A stretch of DNA of 64,000 nucleotides, from contig NZ_DS264358.1 of assembly GCF_000153925.1 (NCBI RefSeq), positions 62,001 through 126,000 on the forward strand. The letters run 5' to 3'. The notes beneath the pieces were generated by a model. The model saw only the letters and a list, made by a program, of their open reading frames with translations, searched no databases and was not told where the DNA came from. A program made the position numbers and the translations under genes. Positions 26,304 to 35,366 of this stretch are shown here, one piece after another (the stretch's first letter is position 1; each line of letters begins with the position of its first letter). The stretch is from [Ruminococcus] torques ATCC 27756. Its GTDB lineage: Bacteria; Bacillota; Clostridia; Lachnospirales; Lachnospiraceae.

Positions 26304-26968
26304 ATGAACTTCGGGGGAAATTTTATATAAAGGAGCCCGGCAGCGCCATCACTCATTTTATCGGAATGATCATGGCGCTTATCGCCGCTTTCCCTCTGCT
26401 TATAAAAGCCGCGGCGCAGCCTGATCCGGTTTACCTGATCTCCATGTCCGTTTATGCCGCAAGTCTGATCTTATTATATGCGGCAAGCACAACTTACCAC
26501 ACATTTGACATTTCCGAAAAGGGAAACACTGTCTTAAAAAAGATCGACCATATGATGATCTCCGTCCTGATAGCAGGAAGTTACACGCCTGTCTGCTTAC
26601 TTGTCTTAGAAGGCCGTATGCGGATCATTTTACTTGCTGTTGTATGGACTCTCGCATTGACAGGTATACTGATCAAAGCTTTTTGGGTATTTTGTCCGAA
26701 ATGGGTTTCTTCCGTTCTTTATATCGGAATGGGATGGACGTGTGTCCTTGCATTTGCACAGATTTTCCGCAATATGCCTTTGGCCGCTTTCGGATGGCTG
26801 CTTGCAGGAGGTATTATCTACACAGTCGGCGGTATTATTTATGCATTGAAAGTACCGATTTTCAATAACAAACATAAAAACTTCGGAAGCCACGAGATCT
26901 TCCACCTCTTCGTTATGGGCGGAAGCATCTGCCACTTCATTGTAATGTACGGATACCTGCTTCCGTAA
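26300..26968 (+). CDS. trhA: Hemolysin III family membrane protein (PAQR, TrhA)
   Basis: A 222-aa seven-helix protein of the PAQR/YqfA/hemolysin III family, implicated in membrane-fluidity homeostasis. Conserved family residues include SAITHFIGM near the N-terminus, STTYHTFD (first His) and the C-terminal GSHEIFHLFV with two His of the putative zinc site. The only early in-frame start is TTG 26300, which overlaps the stop of the 47-aa ORF. No independent ribosome-binding site precedes it, so translational coupling is inferred. Confidence 0.9.
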   Translation: MNELRGKFYIKEPGSAITHFIGMIMALIAAFPLLIKAAAQPDPVYLISMSVYAASLILLYAASTTYHTFDISEKGNTVLKKIDHMMISVLIAGSYTPVCLLVLEGRMRIILLAVVWTLALTGILIKAFWVFCPKWVSSVLYIGMGWTCVLAFAQIFRNMPLAAFGWLLAGGIIYTVGGIIYALKVPIFNNKHKNFGSHEIFHLFVMGGSICHFIVMYGYLLP

Positions 26969-26974
26969 AAAATT

Positions 26975-27023
26975 AAAAAATCAACAGACATCTCATCTCT
27001 GATTTGACGTCTGTTGATTTTTT
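26975..27023. terminator. Bidirectional terminator between trhA and the DeoR gene
   Basis: The perfect arms AAAAAATCAACAGAC (26975-26989) and GTCTGTTGATTTTTT (27009-27023) carry A and T runs on both sides, serving both convergent genes. Confidence 0.9.
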
Positions 27024-27049
27024 CTGTATGACCGGCTCTTAGAATCGTC

Positions 27050-27793
27050 TTATCTGCACACGATCAGCCGTTCATTTTCTTTATATCCGTCTACTGTTTC
27101 TTCCGTCAGTATCACACTGCCGGAAAAGGGAGCAAACGTCACGGCGCTTATATTGCCGAACTTTGTACTGTCGGCAAGAATATACGACTTTTGACACTGT
27201 TGTACCGCCGTTTGTTTCACCTGCGCTTCTCCTACGTCCGGAGTCGTAAACCCTTCCTCTTTCGTAATACCGTTTGTTCCGAAAAATCCTTTTGTGAAAT
27301 GATATTTTCTTAAAAGTTCTATTGCCTGCGCTCCGACAACAGCCTCAGTCGAACTTTTCAATTCACCCCCTATAAGTAAAACACGATTTCCCTGAGCCGC
27401 CAGACGCTGCGCGTGTGCGACTGCGTTCGTTACAAACGCCGCCCGTTTCTCTGCCAAAAATTCTACCATATAGCCGACTGACGTTCCCGCATCAAGATAA
27501 ACAAAATCATTGTCTCCGATCATATCTGCCGCATATTGTGCGATTTTGATCTTTTCCTCTTTCCTGACGTTCACTTTTTGTGCCACTGTCGGTTCTTTCA
27601 TCTCATAAGTATGCTCGGCAGCAACCGCTCCGCCAAACACTTTCGTCAGCTTCCCCGCCTTATCAAGCGCAGTAATATCCCTCCTTGCCGTGGATTCCGA
27701 AATTCCGAGATCTTCTGTAATTTCAGCTACTGTAATACTTTTCTTTACTTTCAGCCGTTCTAATATCCGTTCAAACCTTTGCTCTGTTAACAT
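27050..27793 (-). CDS. DeoR-family transcriptional regulator of the fructose locus
   Basis: A 247-aa DeoR regulator: N-terminal winged helix (ITVAEITEDLGISESTARRD, residues about 20-40) and a C-terminal sugar-phosphate sensor domain (DADT-type VYLDAGTSVGYM, VTNAVAHAQRLA, LIGGELKSSTEAVVG, FFGTNGI, ILADSTKFG). By position next to fruA and fruK it is probably a FruR-like repressor relieved by a fructose phosphate. It lies downstream of fruA in the same direction, separated by 222 nt that include a 15-bp inverted repeat. Confidence 0.88.
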   Translation of the reverse strand: MLTEQRFERILERLKVKKSITVAEITEDLGISESTARRDITALDKAGKLTKVFGGAVAAEHTYEMKEPTVAQKVNVRKEEKIKIAQYAADMIGDNDFVYLDAGTSVGYMVEFLAEKRAAFVTNAVAHAQRLAAQGNRVLLIGGELKSSTEAVVGAQAIELLRKYHFTKGFFGTNGITKEEGFTTPDVGEAQVKQTAVQQCQKSYILADSTKFGNISAVTFAPFSGSVILTEETVDGYKENERLIVCR

Positions 27794-27845
27794 AATGCCC
27801 TCTGTGCATATAATAAACTATACTATATGTTCTTTCTCTTTTTCC

Positions 27846-27893
27846 AATACGAGGGTCATCTTTCAATCTATATTTTTTGATGACCCTCGTATT
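27846..27893. repeat. Perfect 15-bp inverted repeat between fruA and the regulator gene
   Basis: AATACGAGGGTCATC (27846-27860) and its exact complement GATGACCCTCGTATT (27879-27893) flank an 18-nt spacer. Neither strand has a proper U-run after it, so it is an atypical terminator, an mRNA-stabilising hairpin or a regulator site. Confidence 0.7.
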
Positions 27894-28015
27894 TACTATT
27901 TGACACTATTCTATCATTTTTTCACTTTATATGCTTCACTTTTTTTTGCTTTTTCTTATTTTTCTGTTTCCCGCTGAGGACAAACAGTTTTTTATTCTTT
28001 ATATTTTTATACTTT

Positions 28016-29932
28016 TTAAGCTTTCTTTTTCAATACTCCGAGCAGCAATGCCGACACAACTGTTCCCGCAACAAGCGCGATCAGATATTGAAGCGGATTT
28101 CCTACAACCGGGAATACGAAGATTCCGCCGTGCGGCGCCATCAGCGTACAGTTAAACGCCATGGAAAGCGCTCCTGCAACCGCCGATCCTGCGATACAGG
28201 CCGGGAGCACATGAAGGGGATCAGATGCAGCGAACGGGATCGCTCCTTCTGTAATGAAAGCAAGACCCATAATAAAGTTTGTCGGACCTGCGTCTCTTTG
28301 TTCTTTTGTAAATTTGTTTTTAAAGAGCATTGTCGCAAGCGCGATCGCGCACGGCGCCGTCATTCCTCCGACCATAACCGCCGCCATAATGTCATAATTT
28401 CCCGCCGCGATAGACGCAGTGCCGAACACATATGCCGCCTTATTAAACGGACCTCCCATATCGATCGACATCATTCCTCCGACGATCATTCCGAGAAGGA
28501 TCTTGCTCGTTCCGCTCATGCTGGAAAGTCCCGCATTCAAAGCGGTGTTGATGCCTCCCATAACCGGTTCGACCGCAAACGTCATCAGTAATCCCATGAT
28601 CAAAATACCAAATACCGGATACAATAATACAGGCGCGATTTTCTCGACTGCTTCGGGCAGCTTGCCGCACACTTTTTTCAGACCTACGATAATGTATCCT
28701 GCCGCAAATCCTGCTACAAGCGCTCCTAAGAATCCTGATTTTCCGCCTGCTGCGATCATTCCGCCTACAAATCCGACTGCAAGCGCCGGACGATCTCCGA
28801 TCGCCATCGCGATGTAGCCCGCAAGCACCGGAAGCATAAATCCAAACGCAACTCCTCCGATCTGTTTAAACAAAGCCGCAGCCGGCGTGATCGTACCAAA
28901 AGCCGCTCTTTCATCCGCCGGAAGAGAATTAAGGTCGATACTTAAACCGTCGATCAAAAATGCGATCGCGATCAGGATTCCTCCTCCTACTACAAACGGA
29001 AGCATATGAGAAACGCCGTTCATAAGCTGTGTATAAATTTTATGTCCGATTCCTCCTGATTTTCCTGACGAAGACACCGCTGTCGAAGAGGACGTTTCGT
29101 TTCCGCTGTGATATACAGGAACGTTGCCGGACATTGCCTGATCGATAAGCTGAGGCGCTTTACTGATTCCGTCTGATACCTGACAGATGATCACTTTCTT
29201 TCCGTCAAAACGATCCATCGGAACTTGCGCGTCTGCCGCTACAATAATACAGTCCGCTTCTTTGATCTCTTTCTCTGTAAGAACGTTTTTCGCTCCGCCC
29301 GAGCCTCTCGTCTCGATCTTCACGAAACAATCTTTTTCCTTCGCCGCTTTCTCAATACCTTCCGCCGCCATATAAGTATGGGCAATTCCTGTCGGACAGG
29401 ACGTTACGGCAAGAATTTTAAATCCGTTTGCAGAAGCTTCGTTCATATCTGCAAGACGCTCGTCAATATCGCCCTGCTCCGCATCTGCCTTATCGATAAT
29501 ATCAAGAAATTCATCGGCGCTTTTTGCATTTCTCAGCGCATCGGCAAATACTTCATCCATCATCAGTACCGACAGCTTGCTCAACACGTCCAAATGTACG
29601 TTATCTTTCGTATTCGGCGCTGCGATCAAAAACATCAGCGTAACCGGCTGTCCGTCCAATGCGTCGAATTCTACTCCGTCTTTTACTACCATTGCCGCAA
29701 GACCCGGTTTCGTTACCGCATCACATTTTCCATGAGGAATGGCAATTCCTTCTCCGATTCCTGTGGTGCTTTCTTCTTCTCTTGCGTATACTTGTTCTCT
29801 GTATGCTTCACGGTCGTTGATCTTTCCGCTTGCAACCATAAGATCAATAATCCTGTCAAGCGCTTCACTTTTCGTTTTCGGAGTCTCGTTTAACGAAATA
29901 CTCCTTTTATCAAGCAGATCTGTGATCCTCAT
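28016..29932 (-). CDS. fruA: Fructose-type PTS transporter subunit EIIABC
   Basis: A 638-aa fused phosphotransferase permease. EIIA (1-150) has the phospho-His67 in IAIPHGKC; EIIB (about 170-270) has the phospho-Cys179 in AVTSCPTGIAHTYMA; EIIC (about 300-638) is the membrane channel (GFLGALVAGFAAGYII, PAAALFKQIG). It imports fructose as fructose 1-phosphate, the substrate of fruK just upstream. ATG 29932 has AGGAGG 8 nt before it, and a TTG at 29938 is rejected. The 210-nt upstream gap holds a 10-bp tandem repeat. Confidence 0.95.
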   Translation of the reverse strand: MRITDLLDKRSISLNETPKTKSEALDRIIDLMVASGKINDREAYREQVYAREEESTTGIGEGIAIPHGKCDAVTKPGLAAMVVKDGVEFDALDGQPVTLMFLIAAPNTKDNVHLDVLSKLSVLMMDEVFADALRNAKSADEFLDIIDKADAEQGDIDERLADMNEASANGFKILAVTSCPTGIAHTYMAAEGIEKAAKEKDCFVKIETRGSGGAKNVLTEKEIKEADCIIVAADAQVPMDRFDGKKVIICQVSDGISKAPQLIDQAMSGNVPVYHSGNETSSSTAVSSSGKSGGIGHKIYTQLMNGVSHMLPFVVGGGILIAIAFLIDGLSIDLNSLPADERAAFGTITPAAALFKQIGGVAFGFMLPVLAGYIAMAIGDRPALAVGFVGGMIAAGGKSGFLGALVAGFAAGYIIVGLKKVCGKLPEAVEKIAPVLLYPVFGILIMGLLMTFAVEPVMGGINTALNAGLSSMSGTSKILLGMIVGGMMSIDMGGPFNKAAYVFGTASIAAGNYDIMAAVMVGGMTAPCAIALATMLFKNKFTKEQRDAGPTNFIMGLAFITEGAIPFAASDPLHVLPACIAGSAVAGALSMAFNCTLMAPHGGIFVFPVVGNPLQYLIALVAGTVVSALLLGVLKKKA

Positions 29933-29990
29933 TCTCAAAACCTCCTGTTCATCTTCGTTTTCTTCCGTTTATTTTTTTGCTTATTTGCTT

Positions 29991-30110
29991 CTGTTTATTT
30001 ATGTTTGATTCTGTTTGCTTATGTTTGGCTCTGTTTGTTTCTTTCTAACTCTGTTTGTTTCTATTTATTACTGTTTACTTCTGTTTGTTTCTGTTTACTT
30101 TTCTTTTCTG
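29991..30110. repeat. 10-bp tandem repeat upstream of fruA
   Basis: About twelve consecutive decamers of the type CTGTTTGTTT (reverse strand AACAAACAG-like) with exact 10-bp spacing fill the fruK-fruA gap. On the mRNA the region is A/C/G-rich and unstructured. No protein-coding sense is evident. Confidence 0.85.
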
Positions 30111-30143
30111 CTTACATCTTTACTGTACATAGTTCGTTTTTAT

Positions 30144-31052
30144 TCATTTTGAAACCTTTTCGTACAGATCCATGATTTCTTCTTTTGTTGCAAGATATTC
30201 AGAAAATGCACTTGCACTTCCTGCGGATACCCCCATATAAAATGCGTGTCTATAATCTTTCTTCTCGATCCATCCTGCCGTAAATCCGGCAACCATGGAG
30301 TCGCCTGCACCTACTGCATTTACCAAAGTTCCTTTTGGCGCCGGAGCTTCATACACACTGCCGTCTTCCGCTACGAGTACCGCGCCTTCACCTGCCATAG
30401 AGATCAGAACGTTTCTCGCGCCCTGCTTTTGAAGTTTTTTCCCGTAAGGAATCACCTCTTCTCTTGTCGTCAGTTTGACATCGAACAATTCTCCCAGTTC
30501 ATGATTATTCGGCTTGATCAAAAACGGCTTGTATTTTAATACATTAATAAGCAAATCTTTTGTAGCGTCTACAATAAACGTTACATTTTTATGCTGAAGC
30601 CGTTCCATGATCGTACTGTACATGTCCGCCGGCATCGACGCCGGAATGCTTCCCGCAAGAACAAGAATATCTCCCTCTCCCAAAATATCCAGTTTCCTCA
30701 ATAGTTCTTCGATCTTCTCTTCGCTTATTTCCGGCCCTGAACCGTTAATTTCCGTACCGTCAATATTTTTCAGTTTCAGATTGATCCGTGAAATCCCACT
30801 GTCGATCTTAATAAAATCAGAACGGATTCCCATCGCTTCTACTTCTCTGATAATCTCTTCTCCCGTAAATCCTGCCGCAAATCCAAACGCTGTACTGTCA
30901 ATTCCGAGATTCATTAAAATTGTCGATACATTGATTCCCTTTCCTCCGGGAAGGATCAATTCCGAATCCGTCCGGTTCGTAAGTCCAAGCTGAAAATCAT
31001 TTACAGAAACGATATAATCCAAGGACGGATTAAATGTAACTGTATAGATCAT
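30144..31052 (-). CDS. fruK: 1-phosphofructokinase (PfkB family)
   Basis: A 302-aa PfkB sugar kinase converting fructose 1-phosphate to fructose 1,6-bisphosphate. N-terminal MIYTVTFNPSLDYIV and GGKGINVS are typical of the 1-PFK/tagatose-6-P kinase group; the C-terminal NAVGAGDSMVAGF holds the catalytic Asp and anion hole. ATG 31052 is preferred, with AAAGGAGG 7 nt upstream; earlier in-frame ATGs would extend the protein into the promoter. First gene of the fru unit, followed by fruA. Confidence 0.93.
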   Translation of the reverse strand: MIYTVTFNPSLDYIVSVNDFQLGLTNRTDSELILPGGKGINVSTILMNLGIDSTAFGFAAGFTGEEIIREVEAMGIRSDFIKIDSGISRINLKLKNIDGTEINGSGPEISEEKIEELLRKLDILGEGDILVLAGSIPASMPADMYSTIMERLQHKNVTFIVDATKDLLINVLKYKPFLIKPNNHELGELFDVKLTTREEVIPYGKKLQKQGARNVLISMAGEGAVLVAEDGSVYEAPAPKGTLVNAVGAGDSMVAGFTAGWIEKKDYRHAFYMGVSAGSASAFSEYLATKEEIMDLYEKVSK

Positions 31053-31098
31053 CTCCATTCCTCCTTTTCTTTTTGCGTCTTTTTGTTTTCTTGATGTC

Positions 31099-31127
31099 AT
31101 TATATAATCATATTCAGTCAAATTCAA
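31099..31127 (-). promoter_or_regulatory. Promoter of fruK-fruA
   Basis: On the reverse strand TTGAAT (31127-31122), a 17-nt spacer and a perfect TATAAT (31104-31099), 47 nt before the fruK ATG. Upstream, GTCAAAATAAGTCAAAA (around 31187-31203) is a direct repeat with 10-bp spacing that could be a DeoR-type operator; that part is inference. Confidence 0.65.
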
Positions 31128-31215
31128 TCATAATAATTCACATAGTTTTCATTTTATTTTCGTTGAATTTGCACAAATATAATCTTTTTTGACTTATTTT
31201 GACCGAATTAAATAT

Positions 31216-31263
31216 AATAACCGGACAGAACACAAATATTTATCTGCATTCTGCCCGGTTATT
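31216..31263 (-). terminator. Terminator of the alarmone hydrolase gene
   Basis: The 15-nt arms AATAACCGGGCAGAA and TTCTGTCCGGTTATT (reverse strand 31263-31249 with 31230-31216) pair with one wobble. The U-run after the stem is interrupted (ATATTTAAT). Confidence 0.65.
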
Positions 31264-31312
31264 TATAGTTATTTGTATTCATTTATATCTGAGCAAACAG
31301 ATCTCTGTCGCG

Positions 31313-31888
31313 TCAGACATCCTGCTTGTCCCATGACATGTCTATCTCAGACGATCCGAAATTTTTCTCGATCAAACCGCAATACTCTTTATACTCTTCC
31401 TCTTCGGAAAAGTTTTCTTTTAAAGCGTCCCGAACCCCTTTATAATACCACTCCAACGCCGCTTTGCTTTTCATCCGAAAACGCTCCCATAACTTCTCTC
31501 CTACAACCGGATAATCTCTGTCGATATCCCGCATATTTGAAAGCTTATCTGCAAGACCGATCAACTGTACTTCTCTTTGTGCGTCTTTTAATCTGGCGAT
31601 CGTCGCGCTCTTGCGTTCTTTCCAGCTAAGCGTCTTATCCTCACTTTCCTGCGCTACAAGCTCTGCAACTCTGTCTCCGAAACGGAGCTTCAAAACGTCT
31701 TTTGTAATCCCCCTGCAGTCTTCAATCGTATCATGCAGCACCGCCGCACATATCACTTCTTCATCATCTGTCATTGCCGATACAATCTCTGACACCTCTA
31801 TCGGATGAACAATATAAGGTTTCTTCGTACCTTTTCTCAACTGTCCCTCGTGTGCCTTTGCCGCAAATTCGATCGCCTCATTTATCAT
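31313..31888 (-). CDS. HD-domain small alarmone hydrolase (MESH1/SpoT-N-like)
   Basis: A 191-aa protein with all metal-binding features of the RelA/SpoT hydrolase domain: AAKAHEGQLRKGTKKPYI, HPIEV (His), AAVLHDTIED (His-Asp) and LIGLADKLSNMRD (Asp). No synthetase, TGS or ACT domain follows, so it is a stand-alone hydrolase, probably degrading (p)ppGpp or a related pyrophosphorylated nucleotide. GGAGG precedes the ATG with 8-nt spacing. Confidence 0.85.
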   Translation of the reverse strand: MINEAIEFAAKAHEGQLRKGTKKPYIVHPIEVSEIVSAMTDDEEVICAAVLHDTIEDCRGITKDVLKLRFGDRVAELVAQESEDKTLSWKERKSATIARLKDAQREVQLIGLADKLSNMRDIDRDYPVVGEKLWERFRMKSKAALEWYYKGVRDALKENFSEEEEYKEYCGLIEKNFGSSEIDMSWDKQDV

Positions 31889-32076
31889 ACCGCATCCTCC
31901 GCTTTCTTAATTTTCGCACAATTCACTTTTCTCGATAAATTTATTTATAAATTTTAGCACAACCGTAATCTAAGTACAAGACAATTACGACGTTCAGCTT
32001 TTCCTCATTTGCGCCTCTTAATTTTTCCTGATATACTGTTCTCTGACAATCAATTATTTTGAAAGGTACGAAAACA

Positions 32077-32808
32077 ATGAAGAAAAAATATGTCCTTATC
32101 ACCGGATCTTCCAGAGGAATAGGGCGCGCCTGCGCCGTCGCCTTTGCCAAAAACGGTTATCATGTATTTATAAATTGTAAAAACTCAGTCGAACAACTGG
32201 CTGAAACCGAACATGAAATTCTTGCTTCCGGCGGCGGCTGCACAGCTCTCCCCGGCGATGTAAGCGATCCCGACGTTGTCCGCAGCATATTTTGCAAAAT
32301 AAAAAAAGTCTGCCAAGGCGTTGATGTCCTCGTCAACAATGCCGGAATTTCCCATTTCGGCTTATTAAGCGATCTTTCCGACTCGGAATGGAAAAATCTG
32401 ATCGACACAAACCTTTCTTCTGCATTTTACTGCTGCAGAGAAGCTATCCCTCATATGGTATCTGAAAAATGCGGGAAAATCATCAATATTTCTTCCATGT
32501 GGGGAACGGCGGGCGCTTCCTGTGAAGCCGCTTATTCTGCTTCCAAATCAGGACTCCACGGCCTGACAAAAGCTTTGGCAAAAGAGCTTGCGCCAAGCGG
32601 CATTTCGGTAAACGCCGTTGCCTGCGGCGTCATTGACACAGATATGAACTCCCGCTTAAATGAAGAAGAAAAAAATATGCTTTGCGAAGAAATTCCCGCC
32701 GGCAGATTCGGAACTTGTGAAGAAGTTGCAAGGACAGTCCTTGCCCTTGCCGAAAGTCCCGCCTATCTCACCGCACAGATTATAGGCATTGACGGCGGAT
32801 TTTTATAA
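32077..32808 (+). CDS. Short-chain dehydrogenase/reductase (FabG-like)
   Basis: A 243-aa classical SDR: TGSSRGIGRA (cofactor loop; the following Arg suggests NADPH), VNNAG (86-90), catalytic Ser140, Tyr153 and Lys157 (YSASK), and the C-terminal IIGIDGGFL. It resembles 3-oxoacyl-ACP reductase, but it stands alone and not in a fab cluster, so the substrate is open. ATG 32077 is preferred over TTG 32059, since GAAAGG lies between them. Confidence 0.88.
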   Translation: MKKKYVLITGSSRGIGRACAVAFAKNGYHVFINCKNSVEQLAETEHEILASGGGCTALPGDVSDPDVVRSIFCKIKKVCQGVDVLVNNAGISHFGLLSDLSDSEWKNLIDTNLSSAFYCCREAIPHMVSEKCGKIINISSMWGTAGASCEAAYSASKSGLHGLTKALAKELAPSGISVNAVACGVIDTDMNSRLNEEEKNMLCEEIPAGRFGTCEEVARTVLALAESPAYLTAQIIGIDGGFL

Positions 32809-32817
32809 ACAAAGCAC

Positions 32818-32872
32818 AAAATGGATCAATCCCGAAAGTACCAAAAGGCACATTCCGGGATTGATCCATTTT
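32818..32872. terminator. Terminator after the SDR gene, carrying the shared CAATCCCGG motif
   Basis: An 18-19 bp stem from AAAATGGATCAATCCCG (32818-32834) and its complement ending at 32872, with flanking A/T runs on both strands. The reverse-strand loop half closely matches the leader of pfp. Confidence 0.8.
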
Positions 32873-32937
32873 GTAACATTACTTATCTGAGCGCATATTT
32901 TATATAGATCAGATAAAAAATTCAGGAGGATATTACT

Positions 32938-33807
32938 TTGCCGTACTCAATCATGCTTGACGCCGGACATGGGGGACGCGATCCGGGAGCTGTATACAAC
33001 GGAAGACAGGAAAAGATCGATACACTTTCTCTTACACTTGCCATCGGACAGATTCTGCAGGAGCGGGGAATCGATGTTCTCTATACACGCACGACAGATA
33101 TTTACGAGTCGCCTTATCAAAAGGCAATGGAAGCAAATGAAGCCGGAGTCGATTTTTTCATCTCTATCCATCGTAATTCTTTTCCGCAAGATAACGCTGT
33201 CTCGGGAGTCGAATCTCTTGTCTACGACAAATCCGGCATTAAACTGGAGATGGCGGAAAATATAAACGAACAACTTGAGGGGATCGGTTTTGTAAATCTC
33301 GGAGTAAAAGCCCGCCCCGGGCTCGTTGTCCTCCGACGCACAAAAATGCCTGCGGTTCTTGTCGAAGTCGGATTTATCAATTCTGACACGGACAACATGC
33401 TCTTTGACGATAACTTCAGCGATATCGCCCTTGCCATAGCTGAAGGCATCCTCGATACACTCGGCATCAATACCCCTGTTGTTCCTCTTCCGGATGAAAA
33501 TGAAGCTCCGGTCGCTCCGCTGCCTGATGAAAACACATATCCTGATGATGCCTTTCCTAATGAAGACAACGTTCCTGTCGTTCCTCTTCCGCCTCGCTAC
33601 ACAGTTCAAACAGGCGCATTTCGTAATCCCCTGTATGCCGAACGACTCCGCCGGGAGTTGTCCGAACTTGACTTTCCTGCCTCTGTCGTCGAGGGAAACG
33701 GATTATACCGAGTCATGGTAGGCGTTTTCCCCACACTTCACGATGCGGCAGAAACAGAACGTCGGCTGCGAAGCGCCGGTTATCAAACAGTCATCGTCAG
33801 CCAATAA
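32938..33807 (+). CDS. N-acetylmuramoyl-L-alanine amidase with SPOR domain (CwlC-like)
   Basis: A 289-aa Amidase_3 enzyme. The zinc and catalytic residues are visible as His11 (DAGHGGRDPG), Glu25, His78 (SIHRNS) and Glu143 (LVEVGF). A proline/acidic linker (about 178-218) contains repeats of the type PVVPLPDEN, then a SPOR domain (about 219-288, TVQTGAFRNPLYAERLRR) that binds denuded glycan strands. There is no signal peptide, as in B. subtilis CwlC, which acts inside the mother cell at lysis. TTG start with AGGAGG 8 nt upstream. Likely a late-sporulation mother-cell lysin; the sporulation link is inference. Confidence 0.88.
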   Translation: MPYSIMLDAGHGGRDPGAVYNGRQEKIDTLSLTLAIGQILQERGIDVLYTRTTDIYESPYQKAMEANEAGVDFFISIHRNSFPQDNAVSGVESLVYDKSGIKLEMAENINEQLEGIGFVNLGVKARPGLVVLRRTKMPAVLVEVGFINSDTDNMLFDDNFSDIALAIAEGILDTLGINTPVVPLPDENEAPVAPLPDENTYPDDAFPNEDNVPVVPLPPRYTVQTGAFRNPLYAERLRRELSELDFPASVVEGNGLYRVMVGVFPTLHDAAETERRLRSAGYQTVIVSQ

Positions 33808-33815
33808 ATAAAACT

Positions 33816-33880
33816 AAAACGTACCCTAATGATCCGACACGCTTCTTGATATGCGTTTTCTTTTATTAGGGTACGTTTTA
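33816..33880. terminator. Bidirectional terminator between the amidase gene and spoVG
   Basis: The perfect arms AAAACGTACCCTAAT (33816-33830) and ATTAGGGTACGTTTT (33865-33879) lie between convergent genes. Confidence 0.88.
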
Positions 33881-33914
33881 TATTTCATATTATCAGGTAT
33901 CTATCATACATTAT

Positions 33915-34196
33915 CTATGGATTTTCCCCATCCGGCTCTTCTGCTAATGCCTGCTCATATTTTTCTAAAATCATAGACTGAATCCGTTCTCTCGTATTAG
34001 AATTGATCGGATGTGCAATATCTCTGTACTCACCGTCCATTGCTTTTTTACTTGGCATGGCAATGAACATTCCTTTCTCTCCTTCTATAACTTTAATGTC
34101 ATGAACAACAAATTCATCGTCGATCGTAATGGATACAACCGCTTTTAATTTTCCCTCTTTCGCAACTTTTCGCACTCGTACATCTGTGATCTGCAT
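33915..34196 (-). CDS. spoVG: Septation/sporulation regulator SpoVG
   Basis: A 93-aa protein, [11 protein letters not shown] at the start and FIAMPSKK plus [12 protein letters not shown] in the core, the full signature of SpoVG, a small nucleic-acid-binding regulator of septation and spore cortex formation. AAAGGAG lies 9-10 nt upstream. It follows glgD by 51 nt with no evident promoter, so it may be read through from glgCD. Confidence 0.95.
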   Translation of the reverse strand: MQITDVRVRKVAKEGKLKAVVSITIDDEFVVHDIKVIEGEKGMFIAMPSKKAMDGEYRDIAHPINSNTRERIQSMILEKYEQALAEEPDGENP

Positions 34197-34247
34197 AGGT
34201 TCAGATCTCCTTTCTTTTCTGCCTTTTCGGAGTATTACGCCGCTTTT

Positions 34248-35366
34248 TTACAATGCGTAACGCTCATTTTTCTCTACTACAACTTCTACGCCGTTTTCTC
34301 CGACGTATCTTGTATTCGCTCTTATTGTATCCCTGCTCTCTACGATACAATTTTCGATATATGTATTATCTCCCAGATATACATCATTCAATATAATTGA
34401 ATTTTTGATCACACAATTATTACCGACAAATACTTTTTTAAAGATAACGGAATTTTCAATCGTTCCGTTTACGATGCTTCCGCTTCCGATAAGACTGTTT
34501 TTCACAACTGCGCCCGGATTATATTTTGCAGGCGGCTGATCGCTTACCTTTGAATATACGCTTGGAAGCTCTCTGAAAAAGTAGTTTCTTACTTCCGGTT
34601 TCAGGAAATCCATATTTGTCTTATAATACGCATCTACCGTTGAGATATTATTCCAATAACTGTTGATCTTATATCCGTATATTTTTTTCAGATTTTTATA
34701 ACGAATCAAAATATCGTTTACAAAATCATGTCTTTCATCTTCCGCACAATGCTCGATCAGATCGATCAGTTGTCTTCTGCGGAGAACATAAATTCCTGTT
34801 GAAATCGTATGCGAATGAGCCACCATCGGCTTTTCTTCAAACTCTTCGATCCTTGATTCTTCATTCATGCGAACCGTTCCAAATCTCGTGGCATCTTCTC
34901 CCGGTTCAAGATCCTTGCACACAACCGTTATGTCTGCTTTCTTCGCAATATGATACTCAAGCACTTTATTATAATCCAGCTTATAAACCGCATCACCAGA
35001 AGTAATGATCACATATGGTTCATGACATTTTTTCAGGAAATCCAGATTCTGGTAAATGGCATCTGCCGTTCCTCTGTACCAATATCCGTTGTCAGCCGTA
35101 ATCGTAGGCGTGAACACGAACAATCCTCCCTGTTTCCTTCCGAAATCCCACCATTTTGATGAGTTCAGATGCTCGTTCAGCGATCTGGCATTGTACTGTG
35201 TCAGCACGGCAACTTTCTGAATATGAGAATTTGTCATATTGCTGAGTACAAAATCAATCGCACGATAGCTTCCCGCTACCGGCATCGCAGCCACCGCTCT
35301 TTTTGCAGTCAGCTCGCGCATCTTCCTGCTGTTTCCTCCTGCCAAAATAAGTCCTACTGCTCTCAT
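34248..35366 (-). CDS. glgD: Glucose-1-phosphate [23 protein letters not shown] subunit GlgD
   Basis: A 372-aa GlgC paralog with the nucleotidyltransferase fold ([12 protein letters not shown]), a sugar-binding region ([14 protein letters not shown]) and a C-terminal left-handed beta-helix of hexapeptides. The pyrophosphorylase loop deviates from the catalytic GGQGSRL consensus (GGNSRKM), as in GlgD of other Firmicutes, which is regulatory and stimulates GlgC. Its ATG overlaps the glgC stop by 4 nt (ATGA), so the two subunits are co-translated for a hetero-oligomer. Confidence 0.93.
   Translation of the reverse strand: MRAVGLILAGGNSRKMRELTAKRAVAAMPVAGSYRAIDFVLSNMTNSHIQKVAVLTQYNARSLNEHLNSSKWWDFGRKQGGLFVFTPTITADNGYWYRGTADAIYQNLDFLKKCHEPYVIITSGDAVYKLDYNKVLEYHIAKKADITVVCKDLEPGEDATRFGTVRMNEESRIEEFEEKPMVAHSHTISTGIYVLRRRQLIDLIEHCAEDERHDFVNDILIRYKNLKKIYGYKINSYWNNISTVDAYYKTNMDFLKPEVRNYFFRELPSVYSKVSDQPPAKYNPGAVVKNSLIGSGSIVNGTIENSVIFKKVFVGNNCVIKNSIILNDVYLGDNTYIENCIVESRDTIRANTRYVGENGVEVVVEKNERYAL

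Noticed and set aside
31189-31629. Forward frame opposite the alarmone hydrolase, with TTGACT and TATAAT-like boxes before it
   Set aside because: It overlaps a conserved HD-domain gene, and its translation has no family resemblance.
34248-35366. Possible inactivating mutation in the second GlgC-like gene
   Set aside because: The altered nucleotide loop is normal for GlgD, a regulatory subunit found next to glgC in many Firmicutes.
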